The notes: generated from the letters alone by a model not told the origin. Counted from the first letter of the stretch, positions 46,607-59,066 are shown. The stretch: 64,000 bases of DNA from Colocasia esculenta (GCA_014218235.1 CM024753.1:124001-188000); one strand, 5' to 3'. A program made the numbers and translations.

Positions 46607-46814
46607 CTTTCTCTCTCTCTTCTACACTATCATCTTCTTCTTCCTACATTACTGCTCTCTCTCTATTCTCTCATGGGATGGGTGATATGGCATAAAAATA
46701 ATAAAACATAAAGAAGATGTAGCAAGTTTGTAAAGTTGGAAAAAAATGCTTAGTTTTGTAAATAATTTAGGGTGGGCATATTTGGATAAATATTTATTAA
46801 AATAAGATTATTCC

Positions 46815-47310
46815 ACAAAAATCCCATTATGTAACTTAGAGACAATTATGTAACTTGGGGAATAATTATGTAATCTAAGGCCTATTTTGGAGCTGAGGTT
46901 ATTGTGTAACTTAGGGCTAAATTGTCTATCTTGAGGTTAATTGTGTAACATAAGGGCAAATTGTGTGACCTTGGGCTCATTATGTAACATGGGGCTAATA
47001 GTTAATGTGTGGGTTATTGTATAATCTGGGGGGCTAATTAGTAACTTGAGGGCTAATTGTGTAATTTGTGAACTAAGGCTATTGTATAACTTGAGGTCAA
47101 ATTGTGTAACTTGGGGTTAATTGTGTACTAATTGTGTAATCTGGGCCTATTTGTGTAACTGAGGCTAATCAGTAATTGTGGTCAAATTGTGTACTTGGAG
47201 GCTATTTGTGATTTTTGACCAAATGTGTGTAATATGGACTATATTTATGTGATGGACCATACTTTATGTAACCTAAATCATAATTGTGTAATTTAAACTA
47301 AATTTGTGTA
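46815..47310. repeat. TGTGTAACTTGGGGCTAATT minisatellite
   Basis: About 22 degenerate copies of a ~20-base unit in the same strand orientation as the array at 42486-42860. Confidence 0.9.
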
Positions 47311-47329
47311 GTCTTGATTTTATTTGTCT

Positions 47330-47372
47330 CTCATGCACTCTCTCTATCTTCTCTGCATCTCTTTCTTGCATG

Positions 47373-47426
<54 letters not shown>
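47330..47426. repeat. (CT)n microsatellite
   Basis: Uninterrupted CT from about 47371 to 47426 with a CT-rich lead. Confidence 0.95.
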
Positions 47427-47427
<1 letters not shown>

Positions 47428-49982
47428 ATCCTTCATTCATGTAATGTCCAAGACTCTGCAAATAGGTATGGCACAAATCTAGTCCTATTTTGATTCCGAA
47501 TTGATAGAAACTCCTTTCTATTAAACTAAGCAACCTTGGCTAGGATTTTCGGTTATGACTTTGTGGGACATTCTCTCTTATGATATTGAGAGTGAATGCA
47601 TGTTGATCACTCAGTTGCCTTTGGATAATCTGTCTTATACCTAATTATCATACTGTATTAGATCCACAGAGGGCAAACCTATAAACCTGGTGCTAAAGCA
47701 CATAAATCTCCACGCAAGACATTCTTGATGTCTCAAATCTGAGGATCCATTACACTACTATGCCTAAAAGAATCCTAATTGATAGTTAGTTATCCATTAC
47801 TATTTAGCATTCTTAACAGCAGATAGTTCAGCGAACTCATTCTCTAATGAGCATCTGCATGATATACCCTTAGTGTCTCCACATAAACTATTCTAACATC
47901 AATCACCTCCATCATATAGATAGGTGTATCATGCACTGATCTATATGACCCATTTGATGTCCCTCTCAAGTGTCCTATGATAGGAATATTTCAAACTTGT
48001 GTTTATAAAGAATCAATCTCATTATCATAATCTCGTTTATGATCTAATCCTCATTTGCACAAGTTTGTGAACTTTATTGTGCACAAACTGTATAAGGCAA
48101 TAATACTAAGTATATTGAATGAAATGTCACAATACCAATAAAGATTATAAGTGACCCAAAGAGTGATTAGCATACTCAGCACCTAATGCTAGCACTAAAT
48201 AGATGATGTGAGACCCCGTTGCGACCTTGTGGTTGCCTCAAAGCCTGTGACTACTCCAATATGTATCAGACACACCAGCCCTATTGGTCTACTCATGTCT
48301 CTCCATAACCACCGCCTAAAGCCATGGTCTCCATCGCGTAGTTGTCCACACCCAGGTCCATTGTAACCCATGAGATCTACCAACCTACAACTACGAAGGG
48401 TGGGCCTCTCCGTTGTACTCCTCTCTTCATTTTCCCCAAGAGACTCAATCGCCGAACAACATCTCCCACTCAGTCGCATGGTGGTACGTGCTCACCCTTT
48501 CTTTTATTTTTCTCTAGTATTCAATCTTCTTTGCCACCAGTGTGAGGTGGGATACCTACTAGGTTGTGAGTGCGTGGCCTCTTTCCCTATGGCTTTAGGA
48601 ACTTGTTGGTGGACTCATCTTTAGTTAGTGATAGTTCCTAAATACTGACAGTCCGACATTCCTATTGCACAAGGACGGATCTTCAACATCGTTTCTGTTT
48701 GAGCATGTCATCTGAGCTATCGTGTGTCCATTTGCACATTTGTCTCGTATGTGTCATTGTTGATCTCTCACCTAAACTATGTTGGTGCATCACCACTAGA
48801 CTGTCTCGCATCAACTTTGCTGTGTTTGGGTGGGAATCTATTCTAAAGCACAAATTGGGAAATGTTTATGAAAATACTCATGAGAAAGTTGCAGGTAAGT
48901 GAGGCAACGAGCATACGATGGGAGTCCTACTTCCTGTCCACAACTTTTGTGCAGGATGATGGGGATTATTAAGATTTAAGGGCTACTTCTCTTCTTTCTT
49001 CTTTCGTTCGTACTTTTCGTAATTTGGGATCTGAAATCTGATTTCTTTGCCTCCATTTGCTCCTTCTCCCCCCATTCTTTTCTTCACGAACGTGAGTAGA
49101 GGCAGGAAAAACCTCACTAGACCATGGTGAGAAGGGCCTTCGATTTCCTTCAGCAACCCAGCTAGTCAAACTTCACCAAGATCTTTAGGTTATGCTTCTA
49201 GTTTCCAAGAAAGGCGATTTATTTGGTTCTCATTTGATATGAAGTTGTTATTTTTTTAGTTTCATAGTGGCCCCAACCCACTATGGGATCAAACCAGGTA
49301 CCTCCCATCCCACCCAAACCTCTGTCCACTCTTTTTTCCTTGTTTATTCTAGATTCTTTCAAGGTTTTAGATGTTGCTTGCTCCTTGGTTGCATAAACTT
49401 GACTAACGGAACTAAAGTAGTGTTTGTTCTTTCTACTAAATGGTGTAACGAGAACTTTCGAAGCACCTTTCTGTTGTTGGAAGCTACTTCAACCATGCTT
49501 GTGACAGATGTTCCCAAAAGTGAAGTTAGCCAATGAGACATGTTCATTTTTTTAGAGAAAAATTAAATGTACATGAGAATTGCACTTTCTCATACACTTT
49601 GGCCTTTTCATTAGCCAATACACTAGGTCACATTGTGCTCATCTAATGAAAAGTAAGAAGTGCACGAAAAATACAATTCTCAGTGCAGTAAACCTTTTTA
49701 CATTTTTTAATTGTACTTTGACCTATATAATATGTTTTAAATTTGGAGTTAAGAAATACTTAATACAAGAGCAATTTTACGGTTAGAGGAAAATACATGC
49801 ATACCCCTATAATACACCGTATTCATATGTGTACTCCCAAATTTTCAATGGTGTTCTCCATATGCCTATAATCACCGTATTTCATCATATATATTCTTGC
49901 CATTTCATTCCATCCATTTAACCCAACTATAGTTGAATAAAAAGAGTAAAAAGACTAACTTGTCATCTATATTTCTTAAAGA
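47427..49982. other. Unclassified spacer
   Basis: No recognisable gene. 47430-48190 has the look of a retrotransposon LTR or leader but no partner copy is present. Small ORFs at 48195-48624 and 49267-49547 have no domain. Confidence 0.4.
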
Positions 49983-50282
49983 ATTATTTTTTAATCACTC
50001 TCTCTCACCTATCTTCTCTCTCTCTGGCCCCTCCCACCAACTCTCTCCCCACCCCAATCAAAATTGGAGGGGTGACTCCTTTCGGAACCTCCTCCTCCTC
50101 TCTCTCTCCCCCTCCCCATTAGTATCGAAGGGGGGTGACCCCTTCAGGCACCTCCTCCCTCTCTACTCCCCTCTAGCACCACCTCCTCCTCTCTCTCTCC
50201 ACCTCTCTGGTACCCACCACACCTCCTCTCTCTCTTCCCCTCCAACACCTCCTCCTCCTCCTCTCTCTCTCTCTCCATCCCC
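49983..50282. repeat. CT/C-rich low-complexity stretch
   Basis: Dominated by ctctctc and cctcctcc runs. A likely start of another LTR (tgtcatgccccgcc, from 50295) follows directly, but it runs into the gap after 64 bases and cannot be confirmed. Confidence 0.8.
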
Positions 50283-50358
50283 CAGTTGGATATTGTCATG
50301 CCCCGCCAATTTAGCAGCGGAATAAATCGGGGAGGCATGATAAACGTGTATGGTAACG

Positions 50359-50458
50359 NNNNNNNNNNNNNNNNNNNNNNNNNNNNNNNNNNNNNNNNNN
50401 NNNNNNNNNNNNNNNNNNNNNNNNNNNNNNNNNNNNNNNNNNNNNNNNNNNNNNNNNN
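50359..50458. other. Assembly gap (100 N)
   Basis: Exactly 100 N, of unknown true size. It hides the 5' LTR, gag and pol, or at least the junction, of the Sirevirus-like element to its right. Confidence 0.98.
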
Positions 50459-53212
50459 CTCTATAGCAGAAGTTCAGCCTGAAATTGCAGTAGAAGAAGA
50501 AAGAGTATCAGTAGCAGCTTCAGAATTTCCAGAAGAATTAGCTCTAAATTTTGCAGAGAGGAGAATTGAGGATATTCTCCAGAGGATATTATTCCAGTTG
50601 AGGACCCACTACTCTCAATTGTCGTTGCATCTATTCTCTCAGATATTATTGATTCGATTCCTTCCACCACTAGTGCTCCAAAAACTAGTGGTAGAGTTGC
50701 TGAAGAGGCTGTGGCATCAGGCCACATTGATGTACCAATGGAAGATGTTCTAGTAGAGCAAGAGCACCCAGCTGCTCAGGGTGACTCTGTGATGGCGGAT
50801 GCTCCCATTCAGGGGAAGCAAATATCAAATGAAGAAGATGCTCCTATTGAGGGGGAGCTATCAAAAGAAGGTTCAATAGAAGCAACTCCAATTGTTGATG
50901 GTCAGGAGGAAAGGCATAGAGATTCTCCAAATTTGGATGACAGAGAAGGGGAGACTGCAAGCTCTTCGAGATCAGATGATGATCAACCTCCTCCAGCAAA
51001 AGAAGGCAAGAAGAAAGGAAAAGAAGTTGCCTCTAAAGTTCCTCTCCTGGCTGATACACCTTTTGAGAGGCAGGTCAAACAGAAAATTGTTATAATTTGA
51101 AGCCAATGATTGAAAGGCTGAATGTGCAAGGTGAGCTATTATGTTCCCTCCAGTCAGATGTAAATTCTATATTTCTGAGCCAAGCTTCAGCCAACAAAGA
51201 GTTAGCTCAAATCAGAGATGCTATGACATGGTTTAATAAGGAGATGAGTAGCATGAAAGGCATGCTCTCGGATATTATTAAGGCAGTTGGAGTTCAAGCT
51301 CCTCCTCCTCCAGCAGCTCAGGAGCCTGGAGAAAATGTGTCTTGGCCATCAGGGCCAACAGGCCCAGAAGCAGCAGCAACATTAGCAGAGGCAGCAGTGA
51401 ATGTGCAAGGGCCATCTGAGCAAGGGTCAGGGCCATCAGGGCTATTGGAGAGTGAGTCTGTGCAGAAAGAGGCAGAAGTGTCCTTGGGACCCAAGCCCCC
51501 AGCTCCCTCTTCCCCCTCTCACACACCTATTCCTCCAACTCCACCCTCAGCTGCTATAGCTCCTCCTGCTCCACAAATCTTCAAGAAGCCTCAATCCAGA
51601 TCTGTTTCCTCTCCAGCACCATTTCAGTCCACCTCATCTCCTGCCTCCTCTACAATTCCTTCTCCTTCTCCTATTTTTGAGGCCCCTCCAGCATCCTCAG
51701 TTGGAGCCTCCTCCTCCTCCTCCTCCTCTGGTCCCTCCATTGGACCAGTTGATGACCTCCCAACTACTTCACATTCTTTCTTCATCCTACTCCTCCACCC
51801 TCTTTCATCACTATCATACCTGAAAGAGCCCAACTTAACTCTCCCTTTATGGAACAAATAAAGGATGAGTTTGAGGAAGGGATCCTCAGGTCTGTGTTGA
51901 AGGTGGTGAACATGTTCATAGGGCAGACCCTTCTAGTCCTGCCCCCAAGAAGAGGAAACTTACTTCTACTTCCTCCCTTTCCTCTGAACCCAAATACCCA
52001 CCTTTGTGATTTTCTCTCACAGTGGACAACAAACATCACTCACTATACAGAGAATATCTCTCAAAGGTTGTTTTTGCAACTATCATTAACCTTCCCTTTC
52101 TTGATCTCATAGATCATTTGCACACCATTCTTCCCTACACTTCTCTTACAAAACCAGAAAATTCCAAAATTTTCTCTCTTGCCCACTCCAAATCAGAAGA
52201 CTAGTGGGGCAAAGGTCACAAGGATCTCTTCAAGAAATTTGTTCTAGCCAAATCTGCTAGATTCCCTCCAAGGGACCACTCCCTGACCTTATCAGAGTGG
52301 TTCAGGATATATCATAGGGAACTTTGGGCACCCTACATTCAAAAGGAAATCAAAATGATCAGGCATTTCATGCTATTCAACATTACAGATATGTTCATAG
52401 ACTTCCAGAGGTTCAGCTTAGCCAATTCAGAAAGGCCATTTCAGCTCTAACTCGGATATCTCTCAAACTTCATATGTTCAGGTAGATTTTGCTACCCTCC
52501 AAGTACCTGAAGAGATAGCCCTTCCTCAAATCCATTTCCTTGTTATGGAATCCTCTATAGGATCCATCATCTTTGAGCGTTTTGCTAGAGTAATGGGCAA
52601 AATTAAAGTACAGAAAGGCTGCCTGGTTGCTTTTCCTAGATTCCTATTTAGGGAATATCACCAGGGGCATGTAAGTGCTGAAGTTCTAGCCCCCATTCTA
52701 TCTGAATGTGAAAGGCTGACATCCTTAGAATGGTCCAAGTTCTACCCCTTGTCAGCTCAGCAGTGTTTGCACTCAATGAAGCTCAGGCCAAGGAAGGCAA
52801 ACTAGCCATTTCTCCAGCTACTTTCCTGGATATGAATTCTATACATCTTGTTGATGACCCTTTCAAAGTCTGGGAGGAAAGATACAAAATATATAGCCCT
52901 GCATAAAGCTCTCAGAGATAGTCACAATCACTATCCTATGACCATGGACCATTCCTCACTTGTGCCAGCTTTGGGACTCGTCGTTTCCTAAAGATGACTA
53001 TGGATAAGGAAGCTTATGCTAATCTTCTCTATAAACACCTAGATCTTCATATCAAAAGGATGACTTCCTCCATGGGACCAACCAACTCTGTGTCCTTTGG
53101 AGTCTTTAAAAACCTTTTTGAAGAGCAGGAAGCACAGGCCTGGGACACTATCTCCCATTTTGCCTCTTTTTTGTCTCCTGCCTTCTATTTACCTGTACCT
53201 CCGCAAAGTTAA
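50459..53212 (+). pseudogene. Extra ORF region of Sirevirus-like element, between pol position and PPT
   Basis: A long, broken coding region on the plus strand, ending about 220 bases before the purine tract and 3' LTR. Segments: an acidic Glu/Ser-rich part (50459-51100), then a central part with a short heptad-like stretch (51097-51300). Next comes a Pro/Ser/Ala-rich low-complexity linker (51300-51780). A basic PKKRKL cluster follows near 51945, then a more globular part including HSLYREYL near 52030 and the 86-codon open stretch 52545-52805. At least four frame changes and several stops interrupt it. In Sireviruses an env-like or unknown extra ORF sits in exactly this position. I see no clear signal peptide or membrane anchor, so env-like is a positional inference. 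Confidence 0.65.
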
Positions 53213-53416
53213 TGAAATCTTTTTTTGTACTCCTATTTTCTTTCTCTCTTCTTTCTTTGTCTCAGATTGTCTTTTTGCTCATGACAAAAGGGGGGAGAAA
53301 ATTAGCATGTCTGAAATACATTCCAATAATTTTTAAGGAAGAAAATTAGCATGTCTTATCTTCAGACTGATTTCAAATATTTTTCATCCATGCTTATTGT
53401 TCAGTTTTGTCATCAC

Positions 53417-53430
53417 CAAAAAGGGGGAGA
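53417..53430 (+). other. Polypurine tract
   Basis: The purine run aaaaagggggaga lies just before the LTR start tgatgatcag, priming plus-strand synthesis in this family and fixing the orientation as plus. Confidence 0.93.
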
Positions 53431-53699
53431 TTGATGATCAGTCTGTCCCCATGTAATTTTAATTAAATACATATGTATTTTGGTGATTAACAAAACTAAA
53501 CTAGATTTTAGCAATAATATCTAATGAATATTTCATAAGTCTTAAGTACAGGAAAAATACCAAGGTCAAACAAGCCAATAAAGGTATGCATTACCTCTCT
53601 GAAGCTTTAATCTTTTCAAACATGATATTTCTCTAAGTCCATATCGATTTCTGTTGAAATTCATAACGATTTCCTTATAAGACTGAAAAGTCATGTTGT

Positions 53700-54260
53700 T
53701 TCAAACAAGTCGATGTCGTAACGATTTCATAAGTCACCGTAACGATTTCTTTAGAACTCGCAACGACTTACCTGCCGTAACGACTCTATAAGTTATTGTA
53801 ACGATTTCTTTAGAACTCGCAACGACTTACCTGTCGTAACGATTCTATAAGTTATTGTAACGATTTCTTTAGAACTCGCAACGGCTTGCCTGTTGTAACG
53901 ACTCTATAAGTTATCGTAACGATTTCTTTAGAACTCGCAACGACTTACCTGTTGTAACGACTCTATAAGTTATTGTAACGATTTCTTTAGCTATCGCAAC
54001 GACTTGCCTGTCATAACGACTCTATAAGTTATCGCAACGACTTCTTCAGAAAGCGCAACGACTTGCCTGTCGTAACGATTTCTTTAGAACTCGCAACGAC
54101 TTACCTGTCGTAACGATTTCATAAGTCACCGTAACGATTTCTTAAGAACTCGCAATGACTTGCTCGCTCATAACGATTTGCTTTACACAAAGATTTCCTT
54201 AAGCACTTACATCGATTTGCTTTGCGCAACGATTTCTTTAGAGCTCATAACGACTTGATA
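53700..54260. repeat. ATCGTTA-core tandem array (reverse orientation)
   Basis: The same higher-order unit as in 36600-37743, read on the other strand: taacgatttctttagaactcgcaacgactta with a ctgtcgtaacgactctataagttat second half, about 8 copies. Confidence 0.93.
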
Positions 54261-54894
54261 AGTGTTCATAACAATTTTCCTGTTGAACACTTAAAATTGC
54301 TTTAACGATTTGACTTGTTAGTATTCATAACGATTTCATAAGTCATATAGACAACGATTTCATGGTTTATATCGACTTGACATTTATCTTATCTCTTGAA
54401 GAGTTGACTAGTCAAAGTCACGCATATATCTATCTGTCACTTCTGCATTTATGAGTTCTGAACATATCCCTACATGCATGCAGACAATATCGTCCATTAT
54501 TGTGCTTACTCTGTATACATCTTTTAAAACAAGCTATTTGGGATTGCTATTCTAGTGAATACTCACATCAACGTATACTGACAACAAGAGACAGTTTGAG
54601 TTGTCTGCTTTTCTAGTATTTAATGTGTGCAGGGTCCTGAAGACTTTCTATCATACAACGTTGGACCTAGACGTCAGAAGACCCTATCTCTTTGCGTGCT
54701 CAAATGGATAAAAGATAGTTGAAGCTTCCAAATGTCAAACAGTCTAACGACTATCAATCCAAGAGACAACGGTTACTTCAACGGGACTATTTCAAATAGA
54801 AGATATAAATTCAAACCAACGAAAAAGAGAAGAAGAGTAGTCTGGTATTCACGCATTCAAATTCTTCGGCAAGAAGTCCAGAGCCAAGAACTTC

Positions 54895-57800
54895 TGTCAC
54901 GTCCCGTCATTTAATATGCCCATAAATGCCGGAACGTGAACGAACGAGAAATCAAGAGTACAATTATACTAATTGAACAGGACATTTGCTCAGAAGCCTT
55001 ACTAAATAACAAGTATTATTTTCCATTCAATAGGTGTTACATGATTCTTGCCTTACAATCTCAAAAATAAAATGTCGCCACGGTTGATCTCTCCACACAC
55101 AAATCCCGAAGTTCCTGCCTTCTAGAATTGTAGATACTTGAAATAGTAGGATTTAATGAGCTAACTAGCCCAGTAGAATTCAATTCCTTGAATTAAGAAG
55201 GATTCACAGGTATGATCTCAAGATAAGAACATGAACATTATTAACAATGAGTGTTCAAAGCTATGAACGAATGAGTCAATTCAATAACACATGAAGAACC
55301 AAGGTAATATAGGAGCATGATCAATAACTCAGGATGTCACTTAAGTTTAGAATCAAGCACTTATTCACACACACGTGTATCATGATGACTAATCAAACAC
55401 GAATTGATGCATGCCAACATCCACTGTCCTCATCGCCCCCGCGCGGCCACTGACGAATTCGGGCGCTCCCCCCAGGACTGAACCAGCCCTTTATTTGCCA
55501 GGCATATTACTCAAATGAGTCCCAAAAACTCGCAACTCGTCATCATAACACAATTATTCTTATAATGAATCAAGGACACACAAGGATTAACTCATGATTT
55601 ATACACCAGAATTAAGGAATTCTGTTCCTTTATTGATTTCAGAAAATTAATGATCTCACAGATCAATTGTGACTGGAACTTTTGAAGAAATGATTCATGA
55701 TGAAAAGGAAGGTAACATGACTGGATTTAGTAGGTGTTTAGGTGGTAAAATCACAAGATATAGATGGGCTAATAGCTGGAACAATTGAGTGTGTTTCCAG
55801 CAAAGAATGGAACAAGGTCAGAGATGGAAACATGATCCTGGCAGTGCCTGTCGACAGGCAGAAGCTTGCTGTCGACAGATGCAGTTCTACCAGAAGCAGA
55901 AATGGGGTTCTGCTAGTGCCTGTCGACAGCCAAGAAGGTGGCTGTCGACAACCACTGTCAGGCAGAACCTCTTGGGTTCTGGAAACATGGCCCTGTCGAC
56001 AGCTAAAGGCATGGCTGTCGACAGGTACTGTATGAACTTTTAGAAAAGGATCAAAATCATCTAAAAGTTGTTCTACCAAGCTTTCCTATGATCCCCTACC
56101 ATGTTTAAGACTTAACCTAAGCATGGTCTTGACCTCAAGAAATCAACCAATTTTACAAGGAAGTGAAAGAAAGAACATGGAACATGGTACACATGAATGA
56201 CCAAAAGAGAAGACAAACTCAAGGGGAAATTACTGGAAGAGCAATTTCCATAGAACTCTCTTTTCTTTTTCCATCAATCATTTATCAAGGTACACTCACT
56301 TGAGATTTTCATGATCTCTCAACAAATCAACTCTAAAAAGGTAGAAAGAACTGTCATAGCTCCATCTACACTACACAATAGGATCAACATGATTTCATAT
56401 TTAAACAAGTTATGATGGAAGGGAAATGATGTGTTGCCTCTCATGATCAAACACTAAATTATACATGATGAAGGCTCAATTCTTGTCATGGAACTACTTC
56501 CTGAATATGGGAAATAGCTTGCACATGTGAAGGATCACCTCAAACCATTGAACTAAGTTGAGGTATAGGAAGAAGAATGGGATGGAAATGAATCCTACAG
56601 ACACACAACTAAAACACGATTATAAGGGATGGATACACAGTTTCAAAGGAGAATTCACAAGTTTAAAGCAAGTAAGTAGGTAATCATAACCTCTTTAACA
56701 AAGGTAGAAGTCAAGGATTTAGGAAAGAGTGAGAAAGGAAAAGAATTCTACAACAACACATGATGCACACAAGCTTCTGGAGGTACTTACGGATCTCAAA
56801 CAAGGAATTGAGAGCTTGTACACTTAACAATAAGTTCCATAGCCAGTTCACGGGTAAGAGTAAGAGAGGAAGGAAAGAATTGAATCCTACCTATTTGAAT
56901 AGCACAAATCCTTTCTTGGCATCAAAATCCACAATACCACAGTGTAGCAGATGGAGAAGAGTCACAAGTATGGGAAAGAAACAGGTGAAGCCTGTTGTCG
57001 TTGCTGCAACCACTTCCAGAGTTTGCTTCACCACCACACCTTGCAGCAGCCCAAGCACAACTCGAATAGGTACTCAAGGTGCACAAGAATAGAACTAACA
57101 CTTACACACTACACTCACAGTATGAGGTCTTGCAAACACAGTTGCAACACAACCAATAGGAGCAACGACTTCCTCAATCATTTACCCACTACAAGGGACT
57201 AGAAAACATAGCAGCAACAGGAACAGACCTAAACGGTTCGCAAGCTGGGTATTGGGGGGTCTTTATAGCCCTCAACGCTGGCCATGCATGATGGCACGAT
57301 AGCCATCAAGGTGTCAAAGTTGTAATCTCCTTAAACCATGTCTGGACACGTTTGCCATGCAAGTTACAAGGTTTACACCTAAGGGGTGTACGTGTTGATC
57401 CCATTACCATGTGCGCTGGCCTTCCCAGGGTCACCCACGTAAGCCTCCCGAAATTCTGGAAAATCCAAACCGTAATTGACCAATAATTCGGCTGGTCCAT
57501 TAAGCTTAGCATAAACACGTTCAAATGGTAACCATTGTCATGAAATTTCTACCATAAGCTAATGTGATGGTTTTACAAATTATGGTAATTTTTATTTAAT
57601 TTTTAGATTTTATTTTACACTAGGTGAAAAATCACCCGAAAAATGGTCGCGTCGACTGTACCTTGAAATCCGTACGTTAAAAATTCAGATAATTACATAT
57701 TTGATTTCTCCACATTTTTCTGGAAATTATGATGTTCTCGGATTTTTATTTCGTTGTCGTTTTCTGGTATCGCCCTGTGGAGGCACGCACTTCGAGGTAC

Positions 57801-57930
57801 GATACTGGGATAACATTCATTACCACTAATTAAGTCTATCATCTAATTATCACAATTTAATAACAACCCTAAGGTATTTTAATCAAATTATTTCTATTTT
57901 ATTAACATTTTAAATTTCTGGGGCGTTACA
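54895..57930. mobile_element. Solo LTR (3036 bp) nested in the Sirevirus-like LTR
   Basis: Begins TGTCACGTCCCG and ends GGGGCGTTACA, with exact acttc duplications at 54890-54894 and 57931-57935. The host LTR reads continuously once it is removed. No second LTR, PBS or gag-pol is present inside. The TGTCACG start and GTTACA end are common in large Ty3/gypsy LTRs (Tat/Ogre-like), a family assignment I cannot verify. Confidence 0.85.
55849..56023. repeat. Paired TGTCGACA palindromes in a 72-73-bp triple repeat
   Basis: The 8-base palindrome tgtcgaca occurs at 55849, 55870, 55921, 55943, 55994 and 56016. Spacing alternates 21-22 and 51 bases, giving three 72-73-bp units. Each unit has a cctgtcgacag copy followed by a gctgtcgaca copy. 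Confidence 0.9.
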
Positions 57931-58523
57931 ACTTCATTCCACTTAGCTTTCGCTCTTTGCTCTCCTCACTGTAGTGCAAATCTAGAGAGAGCTGTGTAGT
58001 TCTAAGAGTGTGCTTAGCTTAGATTCTTTGCTCTCAGTGCTAGTTGCTTCAGATCTTGGCTTGTTAAAAGCTTGATCTAGGGGCTTGAATTTCATTCATT
58101 TCTCTTTGAGGTGTTGTTTCCCTTCGGTTGTGAAGGAAGACCTGGTGGTATCCAGGGTGTTGTTTCCCTTCAGTTGTGAAGGAAGACCCGGTGAGATATC
58201 CAGGGTGGTGTTATTTCCCTTCGGGTGTGAAGGAAGACCAGCTGAGCTGAGTGTTGTAGCGTCCTCAGGGGGACTGTACCCTAGTAGTGGAATCCTGAGT
58301 TGTTGCTCAAGGACGGGACGTAGGACTCCTAAGGAAAGGAGGTCCGAACCAGGATAATTCTTGTGTTGTGTGATTGTTTTCCTTTTGTGATTCCCTTTCG
58401 AACTAACAGCTACTAACCTCTATCGAAGAACGTTGTTGTGTAAATGTTTTTGATTTACAGGTATTAATATATTAATTTTAAAAGACCCATTCACCCCCCT
58501 CTGGGCTCGTCAACTGGGCAACA

Positions 58524-58818
58524 AGACTGAGCATCTATGTGAATTATTTTCCCTTGCAGGTCCTCTCTAAAATTTTCATACTCTTCTCTTGAGAACCAAT
58601 CAGCTGTGAGCTGCAAAAAAATCAAAAAGAAAAACATTGAAGATTTCAACCAATGAATAGAAGTACATATATAGTGTGCAAAAGAACTATTAACATTATT
58701 CAACTTACAAAAGATGGGTAGTCATTTCTGCCAAAGGATTTAGGAGCAGCGAGTATGAAACGGAATATGAAATAAAGAACCATAAATCCACATTTTGTGC
58801 TCCCCTTTTGTTGGGGCA
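58524..58818 (-). pseudogene. Ulp1-like (C48) cysteine protease fragment, two exons
   Basis: Exon 58818-58709 encodes VPQQKGSTKCGFMVLYF, matching the Q-x(5-6)-C-G active-site block of Ulp1/SUMO-protease-like proteins. It ends at a GTAAGT donor. After a 98-base intron with a tttttttgcag acceptor, exon 58610 downward encodes LTADWFSREEYENFRED and is cut by the end of the Sirevirus-like LTR at 58523. The histidine and aspartate of the triad would lie upstream and are not identified. Such Ulp1 domains are often carried by plant CACTA and Mutator-like transposons, and the CACTA transposase next to it fits that. It could also be a truncated host gene. Confidence 0.6.
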
Positions 58819-59023
58819 CCTACAACATGAAAGATATTAATGATACTTTTATTCCGTTTAGATATACAATTCAAACACTCCAAATTTAAAAGACTACCTT
58901 TGGTACATGTAGATCAATTACTTTCATCTCATCGGCCACTGCTCTCATCCCTTTCCCTTCGTATACAATCTTTAAAAAACTGCACCATCATACCAAATAT
59001 ACTTTTTATACATATATATGTTT

Positions 59024-59063
<40 letters not shown>
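59024..59063. repeat. (TA)n microsatellite
   Basis: About 38 bases of alternating TA adjoining the transposase fragment. Confidence 0.95.

Positions 59064-59066
<3 letters not shown>

Larger units (their letters stand above)
42865..46806. repeat. Large inverted repeat (foldback-like), right arm interrupted by a solo LTR
   Basis: Inverted anchor pairs occur in nested order: 42881-42900 with 46787-46805 (ttattttaataaatattta), 42999-43015 with 46673-46689 (catatcac-c-atcccat), the GA tract 43018-43120 with the CT tract 44316-44555/46607-46660, 43152-43180 with 44246-44274 (gtatatatac...tagatgattt), and 43248-43260 with 44164-44177 (atgaattttgac). Each arm is about 0.4-0.65 kb without the solo LTR, and the loop is about 0.9 kb. 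The outer ends and any TSD are unclear. Confidence 0.75.
53432..58523 (+). repeat. 3' LTR of the Sirevirus-like element, interrupted
   Basis: Starts tgatgatcagtctgtcccc directly after the purine tract and ends ctgggcaaca at 58523. After removing the inserted solo LTR and its duplication, 2051 bp remain, close to the other LTRs of the family. Near the 3' end is the family's conserved tail with the cccattcacccccctctggg block. The possible target duplication agact (58524-58528) cannot be checked because the 5' end is hidden. Confidence 0.9.
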
